A DNA stretch of 37,792 nucleotides from Erysipelotrichaceae bacterium (GTDB lineage Bacteria > Bacillota_I > Bacilli_A > Erysipelotrichales > Erysipelotrichaceae), in contig JAUNCS010000017.1 in assembly GCA_030526485.1 (NCBI GenBank), forward strand, positions 1 to 37,792, read 5' to 3'. Of the stretch, positions 22,908 through 31,380 are shown one piece after another. Below the pieces are notes generated by a model. That model did not search any database and was not told where the DNA came from. It saw only the letters and a program-made list of their open reading frames with translations. Each line of letters opens with the position of its first letter. The first letter of the stretch is position 1. The position numbers were made by a program, and so were the translations under genes.

Positions 22908-24647
22908 TTAGTCTTTTTTACGGATATCTAAGCCTAAGAAGTCTAGCTGATCAGCATCGACATTACTTGGTGCATCAGACATCAGGCACATAGCACTTGC
23001 TGTCTTAGGGAAGGCAACTACATCCTTGATGTTGTCGGTATTGCTTAAGATCATAATAAGTCTTTCTAAGCCGATACCAACACCACAGTGTGGAGGAGCA
23101 CCATATTCAAAGGCTTCAAGGAAGAAACCGAATCTTTCCTTAGCCTTTTCAGGAGTGATTTCCAATGCTTCAAAGACCTTAGCCTGTAAGTCCTTATTAT
23201 GGATTCTTACAGAACCAGATAATAATTCATAGCCATTTAATACCAGGTCATAAGCTCTTGAATAGCAGTTAGCCTTATCAGTCATCAGCTTATCCATATC
23301 TTCTTTTCTAGGAGAAGTGAATGGGTGGTGAGCAGCCATGAAACGGCCTTCTTCTTCTGAATATTCATACATTGGGAATTCAGTAATCCAGGCAAAAGCG
23401 AATGAATCCTTATTGATTAAGCCAAGTTCATTACCAAGCTTAGTTCTAAGTGCACCTAAAGCTACATCAGCAATCTTCTTGTCATCTGCAATCATGAAGA
23501 CGATATCACCATCATTCATGTTTAATCTTTCCTTGATAGAATTCTTTTCTTCATCAGTTAAGGCGTTGTTTAAAGAACCAGCGAAAGCACCATTATCAAG
23601 CTTTAGATAAGCTAAAGCCTTAGCCTTGTATACCTTAACAAATTCAGTTAACTTATCGATATCCTTTCTAGAGAAAGAATGACCATTAATAACTAAAGCC
23701 TTGATGATACCACCATTTGCGATAACATCCTTGAAGATCTTAAATTCAGTATTGGCGAATAAGTCAGTAATAGTATTTAACTTGTTGTCAAATCTTAAAT
23801 CTGGCTTATCAGAACCATAGTATTCCATCGCATCAACATACTTGATACGTCTGAATTCCAGGTTATCAATACCCTTAACTTCCTTGAAGATATTAGTCAT
23901 TACTTCTTCAACAACAGCCTGGATATCTTCTTCTTCGGCGAAAGACATTTCGATATCGATCTGAGTGAATTCTGGCTGTCTGTCAGCTCTTAAGTCTTCA
24001 TCACGGAAACATCTTGCTACCTGGAAGTATCTATCCATACCACCGATCATTAATAACTGCTTATAGATCTGTGGAGACTGTGGTAAAGCATAGAAACGGC
24101 CGTTGTATAAACGTGAAGGAACAAGATAGTCTCTGGCACCTTCTGGAGTTGACTTAGAAAGAATTGGTGTTTCTACTTCAACGAATTCCTTATTATGAAG
24201 AGTTTCTCTAACAATTCTTGTTACCTTATCTCTAAGGATCAGTTTTTCCTTGATAGGATTTCTTCTGATATCAAGGTAACGGTATTTTAAACGGATATCT
24301 TCAAGAGCATCTGTTTCATCCGCAATAATCATTGGTGTAGTCTTAGCTGTTGATAATACTTCTACTTCTGTAGCTAAAACTTCGATTTCACCAGTAGCCA
24401 GCTTGTTGTTTGGAACTTCCTTAACAGCTACTGTACCCTTTACAGTAATTACATATTCATTTCTGATATCCTTTACTAAATCAGAATGAGCTTCATCAAA
24501 AGTAATCTGTGTAATGCCATATCTGTCTCTTAAATCGATGAAAACGATAGAACCAAGATTTCTTCTTTTAGCTACCCAACCAGAAAGAGTAACACTCTTG
24601 CCAGCATCTTCTTTTCTTAATTCACCTAAAGTATGAGTTCTTAACAT
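22908..24647 (-). CDS. aspS: aspartyl-tRNA synthetase
   Basis: The 579-residue bacterial-type class II synthetase charges tRNA-Asp. It has an N-terminal OB anticodon-binding domain (MLRTHTLGELR, GWVAKRRNLGSIVFIDLRD). Motif 2 is FRDEDLRADRQPEFTQID, an inserted bacterial GAD domain lies mid-protein, and motif 3 is GIGLERLIMIL. Length is normal. It begins right after hisS with no gap and shares its T-box leader, so both synthetases respond to one tRNA signal. Whether it also charges tRNA-Asn cannot be judged from this sequence alone. Confidence 0.97.
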   Translation of the reverse strand: MLRTHTLGELRKEDAGKSVTLSGWVAKRRNLGSIVFIDLRDRYGITQITFDEAHSDLVKDIRNEYVITVKGTVAVKEVPNNKLATGEIEVLATEVEVLSTAKTTPMIIADETDALEDIRLKYRYLDIRRNPIKEKLILRDKVTRIVRETLHNKEFVEVETPILSKSTPEGARDYLVPSRLYNGRFYALPQSPQIYKQLLMIGGMDRYFQVARCFRDEDLRADRQPEFTQIDIEMSFAEEEDIQAVVEEVMTNIFKEVKGIDNLEFRRIKYVDAMEYYGSDKPDLRFDNKLNTITDLFANTEFKIFKDVIANGGIIKALVINGHSFSRKDIDKLTEFVKVYKAKALAYLKLDNGAFAGSLNNALTDEEKNSIKERLNMNDGDIVFMIADDKKIADVALGALRTKLGNELGLINKDSFAFAWITEFPMYEYSEEEGRFMAAHHPFTSPRKEDMDKLMTDKANCYSRAYDLVLNGYELLSGSVRIHNKDLQAKVFEALEITPEKAKERFGFFLEAFEYGAPPHCGVGIGLERLIMILSNTDNIKDVVAFPKTASAMCLMSDAPSNVDADQLDFLGLDIRKKD

Positions 24648-25904
24648 TTATTTGCCCTCCATGTAGTTTAATAAGTCAGCAAACTTAATTACTTCCTGAC
24701 TTCTGTCCTTTGTATTCTTAATAGTAACTGTTTCGTTATTCACTTCATCTTCGCCGATGATAATGACATATTCAGCACCCTTTCTCTCACTTGACTTAAA
24801 CTGTGACTTCATAGAACGATCATAGTAGTTTAATTCAACTGTATAGAAAGCCTTTCTTAAAGTTTCTGCCACCTTGAAAGCGTAGTTACTAGACTTAGAC
24901 ATATCGATGATGTAGAAGTCTACCACATCTTCAATTGGTGCTAAGGCATCTTCAGCCTTGGCTAAGATCATCAGTCTTTCTAAACCAATCGCAAAGCCGA
25001 TACCGGAAATGCTAGGACCACCAAGTTCTTCAACCAGGTTGTCATATCTGCCGCCACCAAAGACAGTAGCTTGTGAACCAGCATCTTCATGAGTTGAAAC
25101 CACTTCAAAGACAGTATCTGTATAGTAATCCAAACCTCTAACCAGTCTATCATCAACGATATATGGGATTTCCATAGTATCCAGATATGACTTAACTTTT
25201 TCAAAATATTCCTTAGCTTCAGCAGTCAGATAATCTTCCATCTTAGGTGCATTCTTCACAAAATCGTTTTCTCTATCAATCTTGCAGTCAAGAATTCTTA
25301 ATGGATTCTTTTCCAAACGCTTCTTGCAGTCTTCACATAAAGAATCCTTATATTGAGCAAAGTATTCGCTTAGTGCCTTAGAATAAGCCACACGACTGCT
25401 TGAATCACCAAGAGTATTGATTAAAACCTTAATATTTTTAAGACCAACCAGTTTGATGTAGTTATAGCCTAAAGAAATAACTTCCGCATCGATCATTGGT
25501 GACTTTTCACCAATACATTCAATTCCCATCTGGGTAAACTGTCTCTGTCTGCCCTTTTGTGGTCTTTCGTGTCTGAACATTTCTTCAATATATGCCAGCT
25601 TTAATGGAAGTTCATTAGCGGCATACATCTTGTTCTGAACAACACTTCTAACAATACCAGCTGTACCCTCAGGTCTTAAAGTTAATGAATCCTTGCCATT
25701 TGGCGAGAAAGTATACATTTCCTTAGTAACCATATCACTGGTATCATTTTCTTTCGCAAAGACACCTGTATATTCAAAGACTGGAGTCTTCATTTCCTTG
25801 TAACCATATAGTTCCAAAGTTAGTCTGAATGAATCTTCTAAATCTTCAACATTTTTTAATTCATCAGGTAAAAAATCATAAGTTCCTTTTACTGTCTGAT
25901 ACAT
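24648..25904 (-). CDS. hisS: histidyl-tRNA synthetase
   Basis: The 418-residue class II synthetase charges tRNA-His. Motifs visible are TLRPEGTAGIVR (motif 2 region), the histidine-specific GLDYYTDTVFEV, and GIGFAIGLERLMIL (motif 3). A C-terminal anticodon-binding domain ends the protein. An AGGAGGAATCA Shine-Dalgarno precedes the ATG at 25904. The gene leads hisS-aspS and lies behind a T-box riboswitch whose specifier appears to be an aspartate codon. Confidence 0.97.
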   Translation of the reverse strand: MYQTVKGTYDFLPDELKNVEDLEDSFRLTLELYGYKEMKTPVFEYTGVFAKENDTSDMVTKEMYTFSPNGKDSLTLRPEGTAGIVRSVVQNKMYAANELPLKLAYIEEMFRHERPQKGRQRQFTQMGIECIGEKSPMIDAEVISLGYNYIKLVGLKNIKVLINTLGDSSSRVAYSKALSEYFAQYKDSLCEDCKKRLEKNPLRILDCKIDRENDFVKNAPKMEDYLTAEAKEYFEKVKSYLDTMEIPYIVDDRLVRGLDYYTDTVFEVVSTHEDAGSQATVFGGGRYDNLVEELGGPSISGIGFAIGLERLMILAKAEDALAPIEDVVDFYIIDMSKSSNYAFKVAETLRKAFYTVELNYYDRSMKSQFKSSERKGAEYVIIIGEDEVNNETVTIKNTKDRSQEVIKFADLLNYMEGK

Positions 25905-25919
25905 TGATTCCTCCTAAAT

Positions 25920-26099
25920 AAAAAAGGCAGCACAAGGGCGTTAATACGCGGTACCACCTTATTTTCTTACTTAAACTCTTAACGCGAGCTACGTCTACTT
26001 TTAATAGAGTCTCGAGAACGTCCCTTACAGTTCTTATTGAAGGCTTGCACCAGACCCTTCTCGCTTTAAATAATACCTGTAATTCTTTCCTTCATTGAC
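25920..26099 (-). ncRNA. T-box riboswitch of hisS-aspS, apparent tRNA-Asp specificity
   Basis: The minus strand carries the T-box core AGGTGGTACCGCG (25959-25947), a terminator whose 3' arm and six-T run end near 25920, and a stem I with the conserved GGTGCAAG apical motif. Lower stem I arms are TTACAG and CTGTAA. The 3' side after CTGTAA reads GG, then GAC (26022-26020), a purine, and TTCTC. This aligns with the specifier-purine-TTCTT layout of the Bacillus glyQS T-box and gives GAC (Asp) as specifier. No CAC or CAT occurs there. The tRNA-end bulge is TGGT, whose last base cannot pair with the C73 of tRNA-His but can wobble with the G73 of tRNA-Asp. Confidence 0.85.
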
Positions 26100-26105
26100 A
26101 CTAGT

Positions 26106-26134
26106 ATTCTACACTTATTTAACAGCTCTTTCAA
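26106..26134 (-). promoter_or_regulatory. hisS-aspS promoter within the relA 3' end
   Basis: The -35 TTGAAA (26134-26129) lies in the last relA codons and the -10 TAGAAT (26111-26106) after its stop, with an exact 17-base spacer. Confidence 0.65.
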
Positions 26135-28307
26135 CCGAGATGACGCTGTTAACCTTGCGTAAATTAGCCATAATTGTATTTAAATGCTCAACATCATTAA
26201 CACTCAGTGTTAAAGAAGCTGTAGCGGTTAAATCCTCCTGATTTACCGAAATATTTACTGACAGCATATTAGCCTTAAACTGCGAAATGCAGGTAATCAA
26301 ATCTGTCAAAAGATAAGCTCTATCCTTAGAGAAAATCTTGATATTAGCTTCAAACTTGTGTTCTGGCTTAATTTCATCCCATTCAACACTGATCAGTCTT
26401 GATTTTTCCTTTAAGATATTTGGACAATCAGCACGGTGAACCTTAATACCCTGGCCCTTGGTTACATAACCAATGATTTCATCGCCATATATTGGTGCAC
26501 AACATGGAGCCAGATTTATCTTCATACCAGTGATACCCTTAACAGTAACACCAGACTTGGAAGTTTCATGAGCTGCCTTTGACTTTGACTTATTCTTTTC
26601 AACAATCTGCTGCAATAAGTCTTCATCAAGTTCCTTCTTGCCCAGCTTAACCAGTTTTTCAATAACGCTGGAAGTCGATAAAGACTTCTTGGCAATTGAA
26701 TACATGAAATCAAGATAAGTTGGTGTTCTAAAGAAATTAAACAGCTTTTCCAGCTTTTCCTTGTCAAAGTATTCTTCAACATCAACACCACGCTTAATCA
26801 TGTCCTGCTTAAGCATTTCTTCACCAGTCTTGACTAAAGTTTCCTTTTCTTCCTGTTCCTTTTTCTGGAAGTAAAGACGAATCTTATTCTTGGCACCGGT
26901 CGTCTTGACGATCTTTAACCAGTCCTCACTTGGGGTTGAATTCTTGTTGGTTCTGATTTCCACGACATCACCAGTCTTTAAAACAGTACTTAGTGGAACT
27001 AAGGCGCCATTGACGATGGCACCAACTGTTGTATGACCAACTTCCGTATGGATACGATAAGCAAAGTCGATTGGATTTGAACCAACCGGCAAGTCAATTA
27101 CTCGACCCTTTGGCGTCATACAATAGACATTCGCATTGAAGACATCACCAATAACGGTATCCATATAGTTTGATGCGTTATCCAGTTCATCTTCCTTGAA
27201 GGCCTTTAACCAATCCAGTTCCTTGACGATTTCTTTCTGTTCAAGGTGAGAATCATAATTACCTTCCTTGTAGGCCCAATGGGCCGCAACACCCTTTTCG
27301 GCAACCTGATCCATTTCTTCAGTACGAATCTGAATTTCATAGATTCGGCCATCATTGCCGACAATAGTTGTATGTAAAGAACGGTACATGTTCATCTTAG
27401 GTACCGCAATATAGTCTTTTAAACGACCCGGTATTGGTCTATAGGTAGCGTGAATATATCCCAGAATTTCATAACAGTTTAATTCAGTCTGAGTAATAAT
27501 ACGAATAGCCAGAAGGTCTAAAATCTCTTCAAATCGCTTGCCCTTTTGCACCATTTTCTTATTAATTGAATATAAGTGCTTAGAACGGCCAAAGATGCGA
27601 TATGGCAGATTATGCTCAGTCAAAAGCTTTGAAATATCATCAATCATCTGATTGACCTGAAGGTCTCTTTCAGACTTCTTGTTTTCAACAAGCTTGGCTA
27701 TTTCACGATACTTTTCATTATCAAGATAATAGAAACACAGATCTTCCAGTTCATTTTTGATTTCCGCCAAACCCAAACGATGGGCAATTGGCGCATAAAC
27801 TTCCAGTGTTTCCTTGGCGATACGCTTCTGTTTTTCTGGACGCATAAATTCCAGCGTACGCATATTATGCAGTCTATCGCAAAGCTTAACCAGAATGACA
27901 CGGATATCCTTGGCCATAGCCATTAGAATCTTACGATGGTTGGCTGCCTGATATTCCTTTTCATCAGCAAATTTAAGATTACCAATCTTGGTTACCGCTT
28001 CAACAATCATATAGATTTCCATGCCGTAGATGGAAATAAATTCTTCGCCCGTTACATCACAATCTTCAATGACATCATGAAGTAAACCGGCACAGATAGT
28101 GCTAGGACCTACATGCAGTTTTGCCAGTTCATAGGCAACAGCCTGAATGTGAACAAAGTATGGTTCACCACTCTTTCTAAACTGACCTTCATGCTTTTCC
28201 TTGGCATAGTTATAAGCCTTTTCAATCAACGCCAAAGAGTCCTCCTTTTTAATGTAGGACTTGATTTGTTCTTCAAACATTTCTTTAGTTAATTCGACGT
28301 TTTTCAT
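26115..28307 (-). CDS. relA: bifunctional (p)ppGpp synthetase/hydrolase Rel
   Basis: The 730-residue long RSH protein makes and breaks the stringent-response alarmone. The N-terminal hydrolase domain has His53 and the HD pair His77-Asp78 in LLHDVIEDC. The synthetase domain includes RLKDYIAVPKMNMYRSLHT and YEIQIRTEEMDQVAEKGVAAH. A TGS domain (VYCMTPKGRVIDLPVGSNPIDFAY), a zinc-finger-like region with CC in INLAPCCAPIYGDE, and a C-terminal ACT domain follow. All parts are present, so both activities are expected. Order recJ-apt-relA is as in Bacillus. A terminator separates it from apt. No Shine-Dalgarno and no good promoter were seen before its ATG. Confidence 0.96.
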   Translation of the reverse strand: MKNVELTKEMFEEQIKSYIKKEDSLALIEKAYNYAKEKHEGQFRKSGEPYFVHIQAVAYELAKLHVGPSTICAGLLHDVIEDCDVTGEEFISIYGMEIYMIVEAVTKIGNLKFADEKEYQAANHRKILMAMAKDIRVILVKLCDRLHNMRTLEFMRPEKQKRIAKETLEVYAPIAHRLGLAEIKNELEDLCFYYLDNEKYREIAKLVENKKSERDLQVNQMIDDISKLLTEHNLPYRIFGRSKHLYSINKKMVQKGKRFEEILDLLAIRIITQTELNCYEILGYIHATYRPIPGRLKDYIAVPKMNMYRSLHTTIVGNDGRIYEIQIRTEEMDQVAEKGVAAHWAYKEGNYDSHLEQKEIVKELDWLKAFKEDELDNASNYMDTVIGDVFNANVYCMTPKGRVIDLPVGSNPIDFAYRIHTEVGHTTVGAIVNGALVPLSTVLKTGDVVEIRTNKNSTPSEDWLKIVKTTGAKNKIRLYFQKKEQEEKETLVKTGEEMLKQDMIKRGVDVEEYFDKEKLEKLFNFFRTPTYLDFMYSIAKKSLSTSSVIEKLVKLGKKELDEDLLQQIVEKNKSKSKAAHETSKSGVTVKGITGMKINLAPCCAPIYGDEIIGYVTKGQGIKVHRADCPNILKEKSRLISVEWDEIKPEHKFEANIKIFSKDRAYLLTDLITCISQFKANMLSVNISVNQEDLTATASLTLSVNDVEHLNTIMANLRKVNSVISVERAVK

Positions 28308-28319
28308 AAGCTTATAAGC

Positions 28320-28345
28320 AAAAAAATCGAAGCCCAGCTTCGATT
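28320..28345 (-). terminator. apt terminator
   Basis: Nine-base arms AATCGAAGC (28325-28333) and GCTTCGATT (28337-28345) have a 3-base loop and seven T on the minus strand, ending just before the relA start region. Confidence 0.85.
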
Positions 28346-28346
28346 A

Positions 28347-28859
28347 TTAATAATTCATTAAAGCTGTAACCTTGTAGCCAGCTAACTTTTCTCTACCCTT
28401 TAGAGCGTCAAGTTCGATAGCGAAGGCACAACCCACAACTTCACCGCCAAGATCTTCAACAATCTTGATAGCAGCTTCAACTGTACCACCTGTAGCCAGT
28501 AAGTCATCTACGATAACTACTTTCTGACCAGGTTTGATTGCGTCCTTGTGCATATGAAGTTCATTTGAACCATATTCAAGGTCATATTTATAGCTAACTG
28601 TTTCTCTTGGAAGCTTGCCAGGTTTTCTTACTGGAACAAAGCCAATGCCAAGTTCAGTTGCGACAGGACAACCAAAAATGAAACCTCTAGATTCTGGTCC
28701 AACAACCAGGTCAGCACCTGCTTCTTTAGCGAATTCAGCTAATTGTCTGATAGCTTCTTTAAAGGCTGCACCATCATTTAACAATGGTGTTACATCTCTA
28801 AATAAGATACCTTCACTTGGAAAATCAGGAATGCTTGCGATATAGTCCTTTAAGTTCAT
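28347..28859 (-). CDS. apt: adenine phosphoribosyltransferase
   Basis: The 170-residue purine salvage enzyme joins adenine and PRPP to give AMP. It opens [25 protein letters not shown], typical of Apt. It has GPESRGF, in which the flexible loop residues lie, and the PRPP-binding motif [12 protein letters not shown] (115-126). Length is normal. It has its own promoter (28923-28895) overlapping the recJ end, and an AAGGAG Shine-Dalgarno. Confidence 0.97.
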   Translation of the reverse strand: MNLKDYIASIPDFPSEGILFRDVTPLLNDGAAFKEAIRQLAEFAKEAGADLVVGPESRGFIFGCPVATELGIGFVPVRKPGKLPRETVSYKYDLEYGSNELHMHKDAIKPGQKVVIVDDLLATGGTVEAAIKIVEDLGGEVVGCAFAIELDALKGREKLAGYKVTALMNY

Positions 28860-28894
28860 TTTTTGTCTCCTTAATTAATAAAAAATATGTATAT

Positions 28895-28923
28895 ATTATA
28901 TGCCTATTAAATTAAATCTTCAA
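28895..28923 (-). promoter_or_regulatory. apt promoter
   Basis: The -35 TTGAAG (28923-28918), within the recJ 3' end, and -10 TATAAT (28900-28895) have an exact 17-base spacer. Confidence 0.7.
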
Positions 28924-30406
28924 TTACAAAACTATAGGCATTTTTGCGATATTTATCCTTCTTGAAATAGCCTATCATATCTTTAAAAATCAGCTTATTG
29001 TGGTCTTCATTAAAACTGATGGCCGCAATATTATTTGTAAGATTATATTTAGGATATTTATTAGCCATTAGTTTCTTATCAAAGTAAGAAACAGAGTTTA
29101 AACGGATTAGTGGTTCCTTTAGGTCTCTACCAAATGGTTCAAGACTTTCAATAGTTTCTAAAAGTCTATCATCCAGATCTTCAATATCCATTTCAATCAC
29201 ATCAACACAAAGTTCTTCAACCTTTAGTTCATGAGTATCAATATAGTCGAGAAGCTTTTTATAGTTTTCTTCTTTGAGACTCAAACCACAGGCCTGACCA
29301 TGACCACCAAAGGTATCGAAGATATCCTTAATACCACTTAGATATTCATGAATATTAATAGATTCAGGACTTCTGCCTGATCCTTTAAGTATTCCTTCAC
29401 TTACCGTAAAGACCAGCACCGGTCTTTGATATTTACTTAAAAGTCTATTGGCAATAAGTCCACACAGTCCTTCTTTTACAAACTGACTTTTAACGATAAT
29501 AATTTTCTTTGATTCATCAATCTGTTCAGCAATGATTTTAAGCTCATTTTCGGTTTCTTTTTTTCTTTCATCATTGACATCATTGATTGCCTTAATTGAG
29601 CTAAGACATACCTTTTTATCGCTCAAAAAGTACTTAACAAGGGCATTGGGATTATTATCCATTCTGCTGATGGCATTAATTTTAGGAATGACATTGAATG
29701 ATAAAGATTCATAAGAGATATCATTGCCATTTAAAAGCTTTATCTGATAGATATCTTCTTTTCTCAAGATGTCTATCATCTGTTTTAAAAGGAAACGGTT
29801 ATAGTTTAAGACTCCTACCATATCTGATAAGGTACTTAAACCACCTAGAACCTTGCTTAGAGAATCATCATAGAAGTATGAGGCAAATAAAGATGATAGA
29901 CCACCTGCTGAAAGATTATTGAAATCTTTATCTAAAATATTGGGATGAATAAAGCCAAAGCAGTCAGGTTCATTTTCATACTCATGGTGATCAATAATTA
30001 AAGTTTTAATGCCATTGTCCTTAGCCTTTTTTAAAGCCCCATGAGCCACAATCCCATTATCAACAGTAAGAATTACCCCAAAGCCATTTTTGATAGCCAC
30101 ATCAACGATATTTTCGTTTAAGCCATAACCATCCTTGGTTCTAGAAGGAATATAGAAGTTATGATTTATCTTTAAATATTCCAAGAGCTTTTTAATGATG
30201 ACAGTTGAACAGATACCATCACAATCATAATCCCCTACCAGTAAAAACTTTTCAGCTCTTAGACTAATCAGTTTATCCTTAAAATCTAAAATTGGCTTTT
30301 GCGTCTTTTCATTAAGAAAAGAAGATACCTCAATATCTTCTTTTAATACTTTATTAATTTTTAAGAATTCTTCTAAGAAGTTTCCTCTGTGATTTATATA
30401 TTCCAT
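28907..30406 (-). CDS. recJ: single-stranded-DNA-specific exonuclease RecJ, short form
   Basis: The 499-residue DHH-family protein has the RecJ catalytic set: GDYDCDG (Asp59-Gly64 region), VDNG near 115-118, IDHH (139-141), SDMVG at 194-198, and the DHHA1 motif GGHGQACG (367-374), preceded by GSGRSPESINIHEYL. RecJ degrades single-stranded DNA 5' to 3' in repair. The protein is shorter than E. coli RecJ and much shorter than the Bacillus form, lacking the long C-terminal region. The start overlaps the mraY stop as TAATG with no clear Shine-Dalgarno, so translation is probably coupled to mraY. Confidence 0.88.
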   Translation of the reverse strand: MEYINHRGNFLEEFLKINKVLKEDIEVSSFLNEKTQKPILDFKDKLISLRAEKFLLVGDYDCDGICSTVIIKKLLEYLKINHNFYIPSRTKDGYGLNENIVDVAIKNGFGVILTVDNGIVAHGALKKAKDNGIKTLIIDHHEYENEPDCFGFIHPNILDKDFNNLSAGGLSSLFASYFYDDSLSKVLGGLSTLSDMVGVLNYNRFLLKQMIDILRKEDIYQIKLLNGNDISYESLSFNVIPKINAISRMDNNPNALVKYFLSDKKVCLSSIKAINDVNDERKKETENELKIIAEQIDESKKIIIVKSQFVKEGLCGLIANRLLSKYQRPVLVFTVSEGILKGSGRSPESINIHEYLSGIKDIFDTFGGHGQACGLSLKEENYKKLLDYIDTHELKVEELCVDVIEMDIEDLDDRLLETIESLEPFGRDLKEPLIRLNSVSYFDKKLMANKYPKYNLTNNIAAISFNEDHNKLIFKDMIGYFKKDKYRKNAYSFVIEDLI

Positions 30407-31377
30407 TAAACTAAAGCAATTATAACACCTAATACTACACAGATTGCAGTAACAAGATAAAATCTCTTAACGACAGTTGTTTCCTTTAAACCCTTTAAAA
30501 CAAAGGCATAGTGAATTGGTGTATAAGAGAAAACTCTTCTCTTGAACAGCTTTACACAAGATAACTGCAGACATACGCAAAACATTTCACCCAGGAAAAC
30601 ACCACCAATAAGTAATAAAGCGATTTCTGCATTAGTAATTAAGGCAATAGCGGAAAATAAGCCACCTAGAGCCAAAGAACCAGAATCACCCATAAAGATC
30701 TTAGCTGGGAAGTGATTATAGTATAAATAACCAATAAGGCCACCCACAATACAAGAACTTAAGATAAAGACATTGTATTGGCCCTTAACAAATAAGACAA
30801 TCATAAAGCCCAGTAAGCTGATCAAAGAAACACCAGCACATAAACCATCCATGCCATCGGTAAAGTTTACCGCATTAGCTTCACCCAGGAACATTAAGAT
30901 GATTAATGGTAAGTAGATAAACCATTTTAAATCAATAGTGTTATGAATAAATGGAACATCAATCTTAAAGCTTAAGGTACTTCTAAAGATGATGAAGACT
31001 AAAATCGCAAAAACAAATTCCATCAAAAGCTTAACTTTTGGTGATAAGCCTTCATTATTCTTTCTGATGATGATTAAAAAGTCATCAAGAAATCCAACAA
31101 CACAGAACAAGACATATGAAGTCACTACCATCATCGCTGCCGGATCTTTTAGAGCCTTTGAATTGATAATGATAAAGACAATTACCGGTAATACCACAAA
31201 AAGCAGTCCACCCATAATTGGCGTCTTAGCCTTGGCCTTGTATTCATCTAAGGCATATTCACTTACTTCCTGGTTAATATTGTGATTCTTTAGTGCCTTA
31301 ATATATGGAGGCATTAAAAAGAAAACAGCCAGGAAAGAAAGAATTAAGCCAATAAGTGCTATTAAATAAAAATCCAT
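30406..31377 (-). CDS. mraY: phospho-N-acetylmuramoyl-pentapeptide-transferase MraY
   Basis: The 323-residue polytopic membrane enzyme makes lipid I from UDP-MurNAc-pentapeptide and undecaprenyl phosphate. Visible motifs are the Asp98-Asp99 pair in FLDDF, ANAVNFTDGMDGL with Asp174 and Asp177, and GDSGSLALGG. The usual PIHHH motif near the C-terminus reads PIHYAF (His289 kept, next two changed to Tyr and Ala). About ten helices are predicted by eye. A GGGAG Shine-Dalgarno lies in the end of the PBP gene. It is the last wall gene of this cluster here, followed at once by recJ. Confidence 0.96.
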   Translation of the reverse strand: MDFYLIALIGLILSFLAVFFLMPPYIKALKNHNINQEVSEYALDEYKAKAKTPIMGGLLFVVLPVIVFIIINSKALKDPAAMMVVTSYVLFCVVGFLDDFLIIIRKNNEGLSPKVKLLMEFVFAILVFIIFRSTLSFKIDVPFIHNTIDLKWFIYLPLIILMFLGEANAVNFTDGMDGLCAGVSLISLLGFMIVLFVKGQYNVFILSSCIVGGLIGYLYYNHFPAKIFMGDSGSLALGGLFSAIALITNAEIALLLIGGVFLGEMFCVCLQLSCVKLFKRRVFSYTPIHYAFVLKGLKETTVVKRFYLVTAICVVLGVIIALV

Positions 31378-31380
31378 AAT

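Noticed and set aside
25920-26099. Histidine specifier in the T-box, as expected for hisS
   Set aside because: No CAC or CAT occurs on the 3' side of stem I at the specifier position, and the TGGT bulge does not fit C73 of tRNA-His.
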